Positions 1 to 59,261 of a DNA stretch of 64,000 bases are shown one piece after another (position 1 is the stretch's first letter; every line of letters begins with the position of its first letter). The DNA is from Epiperipatus broadwayi (Eukaryota; Onychophora; Udeonychophora; Euonychophora; Peripatidae), in the NCBI GenBank assembly GCA_028023455.1, contig JAQFVV010012402.1, positions 12,880,292 to 12,944,291 on the forward strand, in the 5' to 3' direction. The translations under genes were made by a program, and so were the position numbers. A model generated the notes under the pieces. That model made no database searches, was not told the DNA's origin, and saw only the letters and a list, made by a program, of their open reading frames with translations.

Positions 1-259
1 AGTAACCCTTAGAAACCACCAGTAACCACATAAACATTCACAATAAGGATAGTAATCAATATTTCTCACTGCTGTCAAGGCAACCTTCTCTGTGGTCAAG
101 TTGCAATCTTTAAGTGTCCATATATTCAATGGACCATTAGTAAGAATGGATTTCCATTCTTGTTATTAAAAGGTGAGAAAGTTATCTTGACAGCAGTGAG
201 AAATATTGAATTTCTATCCTTATTGTGAATGTTTATGTGGTTACTAGTGGTTTCTAAAG
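1..259. repeat. Fold-back (palindromic) repeat with arms of about 80 bp
   Basis: The left arm (about 1-92) and right arm (about 180-259) are near-perfect reverse complements. For example, accacataaacattcacaat on the left recurs inverted near 222-241. The loop is about 90 bp with no ORF. The element may begin before the window. It is probably a MITE-like or fold-back element in a kinesin-5 intron. Confidence 0.75.
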
Positions 260-1540
260 GATATAATAATAATTATAATCTGCCTATTGAATATATTAAG
301 ATACTAATGGTTGGTAATGTGGAAGAGAAAAGTTAATTACCTAATAGGATTAGTTATTTAAATAAATTGGTTCTTGCTTCTAAATAAACTGTTAATGTGG
401 AAGGAATATAGAATTCCAAATAGAGACTGCATATCTTATATAATATCGCTCCCCCTTCTGATCTTGATAGGATGTATCCAAATAGATTATGGTTAGGACA
501 GATCTAATCTAAAAAATTGGCTTGCTTACATAAACTTAAGATTTTTCCAGGTCACCAATAACTAAGCAAACCTAAATTAAAACTAGCAATTTTTATGTGT
601 AGATCAGATCCATCCAAAATTTTATATGATCAAGCAATATTTATCCACTTCTCAGACATGACAATTTGAGAAAAGTACCGCCTCACTCAATAATTACTTT
701 TGCCTAAAATTGCTGATGACAATGCAAAGATATTAATTTAATTTTTAAAAAAAATCAAAAAGAAAATAAATCACATATATTATACAAATAAACATAGGAG
801 ATTAGTTCTGACCTGCAATTTTAAGATATTCTTAGGATAAGGTCTTTGAGTAAAATTATTGGACTAAATATTGCTAAGTCATGAATAAATAATGGGCGGG
901 GGGGGGGGGATTATTATCAGTATTAATAAAATTTACAGAAATTTCACATGCATATTATTTGCCATAGCTACAACAAAAAAAGCATATAAAAGTAGCATGA
1001 TTATCTAAAAAACAAAACCCAATCTCTTTGGGTTTCAAGGTAAAAAGAAAATCTGTTTAAGATAGGTTTAAATTAAATAATTTACATGATGTAATGAGAA
1101 AAATAATCTTTAAGATTCAGATCATTATAATAAGATGTCATTATGATAGAAATTGACTATTTCAAAATTTGCCAATTTCTATCATTTAAAAAATTAACTG
1201 TGAAAGGATCTGGAAGTAACAAAACTCTAGCCTGCCTCCCCATCATGGCAGTAATGTTCCAAGTTTTAGACAGAAACTGCTAAGAAACATGATAAGTTGA
1301 TTGGTTGAGATCAATATAAATCTCTCAATTATTCTTAGTCAAGAATATCAAAATTTAAATTAGTATCCTGAAGTCTTTGGAAAAAAAACTGATGCTACAA
1401 GGAACCACAATTCAAATTATGTCTAAACAGCTTAAATCTATCAGCTACTATTGCAGCCCACAGCCATTCACAGTAAGTCAATATTTCCCGGAAGGTAGAC
1501 AGGATTTATTGAGCCTATCCCATATTCTGAATTGCTATTC
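260..1540. other. AT-rich intronic sequence
   Basis: No coding or structured signal was seen, except a G-run at 898-909, which is striking in this AT-rich setting. Confidence 0.5.
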
Positions 1541-1559
1541 TTAATAATTGTGCCTTCAA

Positions 1560-2330
1560 TTAAGGACAGTGGAGATATTCAATTATGATTACCACTATTC
1601 AGTTAATAGAGAGTTACCACTTGATAGCTATCTCCTTCATCAATAAAATATTATTAGATGATAAGGTAATCATTAAGATAGACCTTCAACATTTTCTGGT
1701 CAATAAGGCTTTAAAGATAATGACTATTATAACTCACAAGACATTTAGTCAATCGCCATTGATTGCAGCGATATTAGCTTTCTGAGATTTGTATTACATG
1801 CAGATGATTACCCTTTTTACAAATCAGTCACTGATATTCATTTATTGTTTTCCTGAGAAATTCTACAAAAAAATTATGACACCAGAATAAAGATAGTCAA
1901 TCTCTTTTGTTTCATTAATGCTTCATGTGCTTCATATTTAAGAGATAACAACTTGGTTTTCAGTTGGCGATTTGTCATAAATTCTGCTAAAATTTACAAT
2001 GAGTGGTTGTTGATGAATTTAAAAAGACATGCTGCCTCCAATATCTGTTCTGATTGGTGCATAGGGATCATGAGAATGAAGGGGTTAGTTCACTCATACA
2101 TTTGGTAGCCATATTTTGATGCAAGTATCGAATTCAGCTTACACCAGTTTTAACATTTTGTATTTACTCAGACCATACTATGGCTATCAAACCATGGAGA
2201 AGCAAGAACTTTTTTACTGTTGGCACCTATTCTAGTGGTTGAAGGAAATCAGTATCCTCTTTCCATGCAATAGCATTTATTAATACACAATAGAAACTCT
2301 GATCTTTCTATCATTATAGTGGTGGGCATA
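1560..2330 (+). pseudogene. Decayed gypsy-type pol fragment (reverse transcriptase and integrase traces)
   Basis: An open stretch at 1585-1785 contains KVIIKIDLQHFLVNK followed by TIITHKTFSQ. The spacing fits the gypsy RT block around the (F)SKIDL...Y and KTAF..T...G motifs. About 270 bp downstream (near 2069-2150) the plus strand reads MRMKGLVHSYIW, then PYFDASIEF. This resembles the integrase H2C2 segment H.G..RMK.L.RSY.WWP..D..IE. The catalytic YxDD is not recognisable. It is antisense to kinesin-5 and sits in one of its introns. It is non-functional, and family assignment rests on motif spacing only. Confidence 0.5.
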
Positions 2331-3005
2331 GAGTTGGTTATCTTAAAATGTTACTTTTACTCGTTTAGGATCAAAAATAGCCTGTAAATTTTAAAAAACA
2401 AATAACTGAGCATCATTTGATCTAATCTTACAATTTAATACAGATTACACAGTTTATTGATATTTTTTAAATCACTTTGTGTGATATAAATTATCAATGA
2501 TAAAACAAATATCAAAATATCATTAGGAAAAAAATATATAATTTATTTAAAATGTGTATTGTACTTTAAGCATTAAATTCATGCAAACAGTTAAAAGTAT
2601 GACACTTTCAGAAACCTGTTACATCTTTATATGAATCTATGTCATTTCTAATGTCCATATAAAACTCAATACAATGTTCCCCGGATGTTTAACAGTTTAA
2701 TGACTTATTCGATTATATCATCATTGTCCCATATTTTTCAAGTAATCATCTATTTTTCAGAATTCAATGATTTTTATCTACTGTCTTGTAAAAGAAAATG
2801 TGTCTCCACATAAATTAAATTATGATATTAATATCAAGTCATTTGCATTTAGCTCTGAAGTAACCAAAAAAATGCCAAGATCTGATTGTAAAAATAACAA
2901 AATTAATAAGCTTTGTCATTTATTTTATATTTTTTAAAAATAAATAATTATTTAAAAATTATAATTGAAAAAAAAAAAAATACTATAAATTTCAAAAAAA
3001 CTTAC

Positions 3006-49764
<46,759 letters not shown>

Positions 49765-50195
49765 CTAGCCAACAACAAAAAGATTATTTCAAAGCATAAG
49801 ATCAATTAAAAATCTACAAAATTTGAAATTTTTTTCTCAATATTATAATTATTCAGCTGAACAATTTATTATTTTCAGTTAGCAATAAAAATACTAATTG
49901 TAATTTAATTAATACTGAATATAAAGCCCCCAAAAAATACAGAGTATAAATTCTCATTTGTAAACTAAAATATTATATCAGTGGGATTTATTTTCTATAA
50001 TCTGATTTCTGGAGATCTGAGCACAAGTGGAGTAAAAATCAACAATGTGATTACGACAACTATGTTCTTTTTCTTAATCTTGCGATAAAGATTAATAGTC
50101 AGTCCATACTGTATTCTATTTTGTTTTGATATTTGTAATCAGTTATTTAATTCACTTAATAACTTAATTAAAATAAATAACATTTATTTAATAAT

Positions 50196-50343
50196 TATCA
50201 GAATAACCGTGAAGGAGGGCAATATGTGGTTTTTGATATGGATAATAAATTATCACTATCATTTCTACCTATCAGAATAACCGTGAAGGAGGGCAATATG
50301 TGGTTTTTGATATGGATAATAAATTATCACTATCATTTCTACA
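50196..50343. repeat. Perfect 74 bp tandem duplication
   Basis: tatcagaataaccgtgaagg starts at 50196 and 50270. The two copies match across essentially the full 74 bp. Confidence 0.95.
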
Positions 50344-51979
50344 TAGTATACTGCCTACCATTATATAGAGAACAAGTATTCCAAAAGACTAAAAAACCTT
50401 CCAAAATTCTAATACCTTGACATCTAATTTTTTCAATATAAATATAATTCTAATGATAAAAGTTTTATATTTAAAAAAAAACAAAACTGTACATTTAATA
50501 CTTCTAGTAAAATAAAAAAAATTACCTTATTAAATTAATTTTGTAAAAGTAGATACAATTTTTAATTTGAATGTAACATTTTTGTGTCCAGTAGTTACTA
50601 TATCATTATATTAAAAACAGATTATGGCAAGAAAAATTATGAACTATTTGTAGTTTATCTATGTATATTAAAAATTAATTATTCAATAAGACAACTATAA
50701 AGATAACCATATATATAATTATTAGATACTATTTAACTCAATATTGATTCCTGGTGATTATAAGAGTAGTATTCCTCTAAAATAACATCTAGTTTTTCAG
50801 ATTGCCCAAACATCCCTTCATTATTGTTATGATGAAGTCTATTCATCTTACTGCTAGTCATCCTCTTCTTTCATCATCAACATTTCCAATATTAAACTTT
50901 TCTAAAGAATTAAATAGTCTTATGATAAGGTAAAATGGAACAATTTCAATTTAGTTACTTATGACTCAATACATTTTCAGACTTCATGTCTTCACTAGCA
51001 CCTTAGCTCAAAAGTATTTATACTTTTCCTATTTTCTTCAAAGTCCAACTTTCATATAAGTAAAAAAAAAAACAATAAAAAAAAATCCTATAGCTTCAAA
51101 TAACTATCTGAAAAATTAATTTCTGCAATTCAAAAAACAATCATTTCTCATCCTAAAAACTCATCATTTTTTCTGTACTCATAACAGCTAGCAAACAGTA
51201 AATATGGTTAATATTTTATACAATATTAATGAATAGCAACATACACCTTATACATAAGTATATATACATACATTGTGATGCTTTTCAAACATGAAGTTTC
51301 ATTTATATATAAAATGTGCATTACTATTTTTTTACCTTATTACATATCTTTGACTCAAAATCTTCAATCAACTATCAAATTCATACATATAATTTTCTAT
51401 ATTAGATTCAAAAAATAAAAATCACTGGAAAAGATAACATTTACTTCAGCAGTCAGTAAATATTCCAAAATAATTATTATAATTAACTAAAATATCCCCT
51501 TTATAATTAGAAAAATATTTTTGCCTACTGATCAAACTGGCCATAATGCTATGTTTCATAAAGTTCTGAATAATGAATCAAATTCTATTTACTGAGCCAT
51601 AAGAGTTCAGTGACATCAAAAGAAGCCATTCTGAATTCATTACTAATATTAGCATTCTTTATTTTACTGACAAAATCAAATATTTTATTGTTAAGATTCT
51701 AAAGATAAATTCAGTCAGGATCCATTCTGCAACAATTTTTGTTGTGCCACAATAATAGGCCTCTCAAAAAATCGATCATAAATCTTAATGAATGGTTTTC
51801 TTGATGGAGTTTCATATTTGCAAATATCCATGAGATGACAGCAAATGAAGTTATTTCAATTTATATTGATATATATATATTTAGGTTTGCTAAAATATAT
51901 TGTAATCTAACTTCACTAAAAATGCTTTATATTAAAAGTTTGGTTTCGCAATTTTTTGAAGTTTATTATCATATTTATT
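50344..51979. other. AT-rich sequence, intron or 5' flank
   Basis: No exon of the kinesin N-terminus and no element was recognised. Confidence 0.45.
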
Positions 51980-51987
51980 GTCTATAT

Positions 51988-54554
51988 CAGGAGTCAGCAA
52001 CCTTTTAGTAGTGTGGTGCCGAGCCTATGTTCCAATGTTATTCTGCACACCAACATGATTTTGCCAATCTTATATTATATTATCAAAATTAGTTCAGTTA
52101 TAATGGGCTTCAAAGTTATATATATTATACTATATAATATATACTTTTGAAGTCCATTTTAACAGGATCTTATATTATTGGTCCATTCATTACTTTAAAA
52201 TACTTAGAATCATGTGAAAAGTACCTTTTTTTAATTTGTAATTTTTAACATGCTTATTAAAAATTATATTACAAATTATAAATTACAACTCTTTACCTAT
52301 ACAAAATATATAATTTAAATAAAAAAATATCATGAATTCTAATATGATTAGCCATTTTTTATTATTAAAATAAATTAATGTGAACCTTGTCCTTGTACCT
52401 CTTTGCTCAATTGCTTAATGTTAGGTACGTAATTGGTCACTTTTAACTACACGATGCTTCTGAATGTTCAGGGGTTAGGCAACTTCTTTGTGAAATCAAA
52501 ATATTTTTCATATATGAGAAAATTTGTTCACGAAAGTTGAACCAAATGCCGAAAGCAGAGCACAAGCAGTTTTTTTCAAAGAATTAAATCTTTCAGGTAA
52601 TGATATCCAACAATTGAGAATGACAGCCAACTTTTCTAGACAGTTCCCTTCAAGAGTTTTCTGCAATTCTACAAATTTAATTTTCCACAATTCTGATGGT
52701 AATAATTCGATTAATTCCATTTCAAAACTATCAATATCCATCCACTCAAAAAGAGATAAATCAAATGGAGTCATCTTTAAATCAATTAAGTCAGATTTGA
52801 TAAGGAAAGAAAATATGGGTGTGTGTATTTGGAAGTCTTCACATCATTTGGAAAATTCTTCTCTGAGAGCTTCAATGTATTTTTGAAGTTCATCTTTGTT
52901 AATGTTAAATTGATTTGCATGGGCCTTTACATTTGGAAAGTACTTTTAGGTGTTAGTGGTAATATCATGACAAAATATATCTAATTTTGATACAAATTCT
53001 TTCAAATATTCAAAAAGTTCTAGTATTGTTTGACCCTTTCCTTGCAAATGCAAGTTTAACTCATTCAGGTGTTGAGTTATATCAGTCAGAAACATCAATT
53101 TGCATAACCAGTCTTCACCATTTATTTCCGGATAATGTTGTTCTTTTTCATCAAGAAACATCTTGATTTCTTTCAGACATGATACAAACCTGTTCAAGAC
53201 ATTACCTTGACTACATTGCTGTAAAGAGGGAGGTCTATATATGCACTATTCATTTCTTGCAAAAGGGATTTAAATTGCCAGTGTGTTAATGAAGGAAGAA
53301 TGAGAAACTATGAAATTAATTATTTTAATGAGAGTGTCCATTACAGAATTCAAGCATTGTGATGAGATTTTTGCAACTAAATTTTCCTGGTGTATAGTGC
53401 AGTGGAAACTCAATATTCAATGTTTAATATGATTTTCAAGAAGTTTAAAAAATCCATTTTTCTTTTCCGACGATTGCACGGCTGGCATCAGTAGTAACAT
53501 GAAATATTTTATGTTAATTTTCTGATTTTCAAAATAATTGAAAAATGCAGTGAAAATATCATGTCCCTTTGTTGTACCAGTAAGAGGAATCAAGCAACAC
53601 AATTCTTCATAAATATGATTGTTGTCACAATATTGAGCAACTATTGCTAGGCATGTCACGTCATTTACATCAGTGCTTTCATCAACAGTAACACTGAATG
53701 CAACAGCTTGTTGTAAACTGGTTTTCTGTTTTATTGTTACATCTTCGGCCATGTCAGTTATTCTTCTTTGAATTGATCTTGCAGAAGCTGATATTTCTCA
53801 AATTTGAGACAGTATCATTTGTTTATTTGGTAGATCACTGAATAAGATTTCAGCACTTTTCAAAAACATTTCTTTGATGAAATGTCTATCTGTGAAAGAT
53901 TTGCCTTTCGAAGCCACCCAATGAGCAATTGTATAACTACATTCGGTGGCTTTATTTTGGGTTCCAATTATTTGACTAAAATAAGTAGTTTGTTTCTTGA
54001 AGGCAGAAACAGCTCTTTTTATAGCTTCACTTTTCTCATCTGAGTTTTTAAACATGAACACGTTTAGTTTGATAATATCTTTGTACACTTGAGGTACGAC
54101 ACCCAATACTTTTACAGCATAATGTACACACAGCATGATCTTTTTGCTGTACAAATCCATATTCATTTGTCCAAGAGTTTTGAAAAGAGCGAATATCACA
54201 TTTTTGTCTTTTGTGAGACATTTTGGAAATCTGTGTCAGTATGGCACGAAAATCTTTTTTGAAAGAAGCACCACCAATGAGCGTCGATTATTTACCATTC
54301 AACTACTGAAAATAACTTTCTAGAATTGATAACTTAATAAGCTTTTTATTTAGGTTACAATCTCATTTTTTAATATTATCAGAAGTAAAATGAGAAGATG
54401 TAGAATTTATTTCCTTGCAAACAAAAATATTTTTAAATGAAGTCAAACGCTGTAATTAAAATATATTTTTTTACTATTTCAATTTATTCCGAGTGCCATT
54501 GATATTCGTTGATATGCCAAGCATGGTATGGGTGCCATAGGTTGCTGACTCCTG
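51988..54554 (-). mobile_element. hAT transposon (ZBED5/GTF2IRD2-like group) with TIRs and target duplication
   Basis: 2567 bp. The 16 bp terminal inverted repeats are perfect: caggagtcagcaacct at 51988 and its complement ending at 54554. An 8 bp target duplication flanks it (gtctatat at 51980-51987, gtctacat at 54555-54562, one mismatch), as expected for hAT. The single internal gene is a transposase on the minus strand, broken by stops and frameshifts. Confidence 0.92.
52508..54290 (-). pseudogene. hAT transposase pseudogene
   Basis: From the N-terminal side there is a BED-finger-like trace, FQNSWTNEYGFVQQKDHAVC, in a shifted frame near 54180. The long segment 54199-53798 follows, including the AVSAFKK and ECSYTIAHWVASKGKSFTD blocks. 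Then 53752-53417 has the first catalytic Asp in AFSVTVDESTDV. The second catalytic Asp appears only in a shifted frame (VTTDA near 53480). Next is 53197-52946 with FLTDITQHLNELNLHLQGKG. Last, 52774-52508 has the C-terminal dimerisation part ALLSAFGSTFVNKFS. This order and these blocks are typical of the GTF2IRD2/ZBED5/SCAND3-like hAT transposases. Inactive. Confidence 0.9.
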
Positions 54555-54994
54555 GTCTACATGCTTTGATAGAATTTGTATATATATATATGTATATATT
54601 ATTATTATTATTATTATTCTCTTTATGAAAATTTAATCATATCCCATAGTTAGATTCTTACAGTTATTTAAGAAAATATAGATAAATGTCAATTGGGTGT
54701 AATGTTTTGAGAAAAAAATACAGAATTTGAATTTGCATTATCTGAAATTATAATTATATATAAAATATAATAATTGATTTCATCTGTATGAAAATATGGA
54801 TAGCAAATTTTTAAATGTTTTTATTTAATTACAAACACAATATAATGGGAAAAAAATTTTTTTTCATTTACTAATGCAGTATAATAGCAAAAATTTCACA
54901 TTAGTTTGGGGCCAGATAATATACCTTCTTTCATTTATAAGAGTTATGCCAAGTTTATTGTTACCCCATTTTACTATATTTAATTGCATTTTCC

Positions 54995-55263
54995 TTAAAG
55001 TTGTCAAATGTGTTAAAGGTTATTCCAATTCATAAGAATAGTTAGTTCTAAGGATGTATAAATAATTTAAACTTATTTCAGTCCTACATACTGTGCTAAT
55101 ATTTTTGAAAAATGTATATACAATAAAATCGTAGATGTCAGTAATTATTTAACTTTTGTTCAACATGGTTTTTTGCCAAATAGGTCAATTGAAATTAATT
55201 TCATCATATTGCTCATGCTATAGAAGATAGACAGAGATTAGATGTAATTTATTTTGACCTAAG
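54995..55263 (+). pseudogene. LINE reverse transcriptase fragment
   Basis: Reads KVIPIHK near 55015, KNVYTIKIVDVSNYL near 55110, FVQHGFLPNRS at 55155-55187 and VIYFDL near 55240. This matches the RT series (V.PI.KKG, NYRPIS, K..E, QHGF..GRS, ..FLD) with frame slips. It is truncated where the mariner relic starts. Confidence 0.6.
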
Positions 55264-55935
55264 GTTTTTGACCAAAAAAATCAGTCACAATCTTAACACT
55301 GTGGCTCTTCATATTGTCATGCAATAATGATGAAAAATTTTGCTCACAATATTCAGATTGCTTGTGCAAAATTTTGGTTCACAAATAATTCAAAATACCT
55401 AAGTTACTTAGTTATCACTTATTTTCTGATTTTCAAGAATGTTTTTGTGATGAATAATGCCTTTAAAAGCAAAAAAATAATAAACAATGTTTAATTCGGC
55501 TCTTTTGCATTTGCAAGTTTTTTGGTTTTCCCTCATAGCAATTTTCATTCAGCAATCTGTTATTTAATTGATGTCATATTGAAAAAATCATATCACCATT
55601 TGAATCTGAAATTGTGATTATTTGCATTTCTTTGCGGGTACGCCATTCTGGCATCTTTAAGCAGGCATACATTTGTTTTTTCAAATCTTTCATTAAAATG
55701 TGATGGGCAATAGTTTTGTGAATACTAGTGAGTTCTTCAATGAATATGACACAGTCAGTCATAATTTTGAAGAATTTTAGCAACTTTTTGCAAGTTTTCT
55801 TCATTTCCACTTATTACTGATGCATCTAGATTTGGATCATCTTCAATGCCCCTGCCATCATGAAATCTTTCCAATTATTTGAAAACCTTTTTGGGACTTA
55901 TATCTCACTGTCACACAGTTTGAATGATTATATAT
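55262..55935 (-). pseudogene. Mariner-family transposase relic
   Basis: On the minus strand, in order: LERFHDGR and GIEDDPNLDASVISGNEEN (near 55880-55790), the HTH-like ELTSIHKTIAHHIL (near 55740-55690), KSRIKHCLLFFCFKGIIHH (near 55510-55460, with frame slips) and LLHDNMKSHSVKIVTDFF (near 55322-55270). These match the mariner blocks RF.(D)GR..IEDD, ...IS..TV..IL, VFFD..G(V)(V)H(H/Y)E and the catalytic DNA..H. The second catalytic motif has Met for Ala, and the first aspartate position reads as Cys/Phe. Stops occur throughout. Confidence 0.7.
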
Positions 55936-56159
55936 ATATATCAGTAGCAGTTTTGCCAATTTAAAACGAAAATTAATGTTAGCACATTGTTCCATGGTAT
56001 GATTTCTACAAAAATATAAAATGTATTTATGTTGAAACTCATGATCCAGACATTAAAATACCTTAAAATTTTTGTGGTGAATAGGTAAATTACGTCGCTA
56101 TGTATTCAAAGCTGATACTGTAGGTAGTTTAAAGAGAGCTATTCACCTTTTCCTGGTGC

Positions 56160-56330
56160 ACAATGTGCATATATGTATATTGGAGATCATTTATCTTTTT
56201 CACACTATGTGATCATATGTATCGGTAATATAAGATGGATTGGATAGCTGTAGAAAGCTTGAAAATCTGAGTTTACTTCCTTTATAATTATATTAAATTT
56301 AATATAGACAATATACATGTATTAAAATAC
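56160..56330 (+). repeat. Interspersed repeat X, copy 2
   Basis: atattggagatcatttatct, then gatcatatgtatcggt, gatagctgtagaaagcttga and agacaatata(c/t)atgta. It aligns closely with copy 3 and is about 420 bp away in the same direction. Confidence 0.7.
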
Positions 56331-56582
56331 TACATATTCAGTCTGTATTTTGCCCATCCTTCTATATAATTAAATGGACATATTAAAATCCTATGTGAGG
56401 AATCAGACTGACTTATAGTCAACATGGGTATGACAATAATATTGGCATCAATAAGAGCTTTGAGCATTCCATCCTTGGATTTTCAATGCTATGGATGGCT
56501 GAAAAATTGGAAAATGGTGAAGATTGACCATTAAAGTTTGACAATTTGCTATTTTAATATAAACTGAGCATGCAGTAATTGT

Positions 56583-56800
56583 ATATATATGTGGGAGATG
56601 GTAGTCTGGACCAAATGATGAGTGTTGGTTCAGCACAAAATACATATATTGGAGATCATTTATCTTTTTCACATGTATGTGGTCATGTGTATCGGTTGTA
56701 TAAGCTGGATAGGATAGCTATAGGAAGCTTGAAAGTCTGAATTCAAGTCCTTTATTATTACATTAAATTTAGTACAGACAATATATATACATGTATTTAA
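56583..56800 (+). repeat. Interspersed repeat X, copy 3
   Basis: The most complete copy. It has the 5' block gtgggagatggtagtctgga as in copy 1 (29094), the middle block atattggagatcatttatct and the 3' block gatagctataggaagcttga then gtctgaattcaagtcc. The last block loosely resembles a tRNA-type internal promoter B box, hence the SINE suggestion (weak). Confidence 0.65.
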
Positions 56801-56825
56801 ATATTATATAAGTATAATATTATAT

Positions 56826-57850
56826 ATGTTAATAGATTACGCAATATTGATGTTCTTATGTCTGTGTTGGGTAAACATGGATCTTTGTCAAAGAATAATA
56901 TTACAGTTATTAAAGATTTGCTTTTATTATTGGAGAATTCTGTATTTTACTTATAATGGTAATTTTTATAAGATTAAGAAAGGGTGGATAATAGGTTATA
57001 TTATTTCTCTTTAATTTGTATTAATTATTTGGAAGAGGAAATTATTATTAAAAAAAATTGTTTATATTTAAAGTTATTTGTTAGATATGTGGATGATTGT
57101 TTGTTTATAGCTGAGAATGATAAATTGAAAGTTGGAAAATGAGTTTAATTGTTTTGATCCTTCTATAAAATATGTGGTAGAAAGAGGAGGGTTAGATTTT
57201 GTTAAATTAAAATTTTTAAATCTATTGGTGATTAGAAATGTAAAGACTAATTGTTTGGTATATAGTCATTATGTTAAGAGTAAAAAGTTGAAGTCTATAA
57301 TTAAACCTGATAGCTAGAAAATCTGTATCTCATAAAGTAGCTCCTTTAATAGATATAAGGTCAATTTTATAAAGATTATTTGAGTATTGGCTAAAAATTT
57401 GTTCAAGTAATATTTATAATGATGTAAAGGATAAAGAAAAATATGATTTTATTTCTTTGCCATTTAAATTGTCTTCTTATAAAATTGTATGTAAAAATAA
57501 TAATTTGTTTGGGAATAAGGAAATTGCTTGGAAAAGGAGCATTACTTTGAATAATTTATTAAATAATATAAAGGAAATTTTTGATAAAAAGACTATTCCT
57601 GTAGTGTATACTATTCCTTATTTTTGTAAAAAGGTATATATAAATCAGAGTAGTTTGAGTTTAAATGAAAAAATAAGGTACATAAAAAAAGGTTAGAAAT
57701 AAATATCTTAATTTTGTTTTTATATATTCATAAAAAAGATACAGACTACAGTATTAATTTTGATGAAGCTATAGTTGTCTTCTTTGAGAGAAATAAAATA
57801 AAAAGAATTAAAGGATCTTTAATATTAAAAATCCATGATTCTGAAGTAAC
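56826..57850 (+). pseudogene. Penelope-like retroelement relic with RT and GIY-YIG-like tail
   Basis: The RT part includes NGNFYKIKKG (near 56957), then INYLEEEI and the catalytic box LFVRYVDDCLFIAEN (near 57074-57118). It continues with GGLDFVKLKFLNLLVIRN at 57187-57240 and LVYSHYVKSKKLKS, matching the Penelope pattern ...FLD(L).(I/V).R....... .VYRK.T. Further on, 57457-57696 has IPVVYTIPYFCKKVYINQSS. This corresponds to the GIY-YIG endonuclease start (VVY.I.C..C...YIG.T), with the Gly of YIG changed to Asn. Several frameshifts are present. The RT-to-endonuclease order is diagnostic for endonuclease-bearing Penelope-like elements. Confidence 0.7.
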
Positions 57851-59260
57851 TTATTTAAGTTCTTTTAAATAAGGGTATATAAGAGGTAAGTGGAATTGTG
57901 GGTAATTTTTAGTTTAAATATGTTAAATATATTATTTTATAGTTCTTTACACTTGAGGTGTCTGCTTGTAGCAATGAAACCATTGGTAGTCTTTTAGAGT
58001 TTATTTTCTTGGCTAGTTTGGTTGAGTTGTAAATTTGGAGTAATTTGAATATGTATATATTGAAACAGACACGTTGTTTCACATATATTTTTGCAAGATT
58101 TCTTTCCCTCACAAGCTAAACCAGTTTAAATTAAAAATAAAACTGATGTGGTTCAGTAAATAAAAATTTAAATAAAGAAGCAAGTGACAGTGAATTAAAA
58201 TCACTTTTCCAACTGCGTTATAAAAACTATGATGAAAAAAAAAGGTAAAATAAAGAAAATATAAAAGCATTTAATTAATAAATCTTTATCATTAATTGAT
58301 AAATCTTCATTTAAAATATAGCAGAATACGATTTATTTTAGAGCTATATGTTTTCAGATTTAAATGTAAAAACATTTAAAGATAATGTCACATTCTTGCC
58401 TGGGGGTATTAATCAGTTGTTTTTTTTAAAAACATGTTGGTAGATGAAAAAAATGTGGGAAGCAGAAGAAATAAAAGGAGCAGCTTAATTAGATAAGTCA
58501 GCTACAGTGACAGATAAGTTAAAGTACAATCAGTTAGTAAGATGGAGACCTGTTGAAAATTGTAGTCATTGCTACACAATTTATTACTTTTTGGAATTCT
58601 AAAATTGCCAAGTTGGAAACCACAGTTATCATCAAAAGAAGCAAACTTTTAGTTACTGGATAACTGAATGATGGAAAAGCACATTATTAATTTGGAAAAC
58701 TCTAATATGAGTGAGTAGAAACCTGTTCTTTCTCCAACCATGTGAAAAGTCCAGGAAAATCCGAAAACATGCCCAATTAATTGCAGCAATAAATCAGTGT
58801 ACCATTCGCCCAAGTCAACCCCTTCTTGATGTGAAGATTTAAATATCAAGATAAGGAAAATTTAGATACACTTATAATATTTAAATATATTTTGAAAATG
58901 TCTTTGTTGAAATAATTAACGTGTAAAACAAAATACAATTATTCAAAGGATTGATTTATCAAATAAGACCTAAGAAAATAATGTTTTTAAAGAATAATAA
59001 TTATACTGATTTTAAGAACTTAAGAAAATTGATTTAAAATAAATGAGAAATATAATAATGTGAGTTAAGTCAAAGATGTATTTATATATACATGAATACA
59101 GGATTTGTAATGCTTGGATAGAAAAACTAAATTGAATATGTTTCTACTTCAAATATGAACAGGGATTAGATATGCCTTTATAATACAGATTAAAAATGAT
59201 TCTATGTAAAAATTAAATTGAAATGAATGTATTTCTATTTCAAATATACATCTGTATCAA
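57851..59260. other. Unassigned AT-rich sequence
   Basis: No gene, exon or element was recognised. Short open stretches here show no known domain. Confidence 0.4.
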
Positions 59261-59261
59261 A

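Noticed and set aside
52524-52886. 120-codon plus-strand open stretch
   Set aside because: Antisense shadow of the hAT transposase C-terminal region, whose minus-strand reading matches the family.
58649-58849. Candidate missing N-terminal kinesin exon on the minus strand
   Set aside because: Considered because the first motor exons should lie above 49764. The translation does not match the kinesin-5 N-terminus (no VVVRCRP-type or NCTIFA-type motif).
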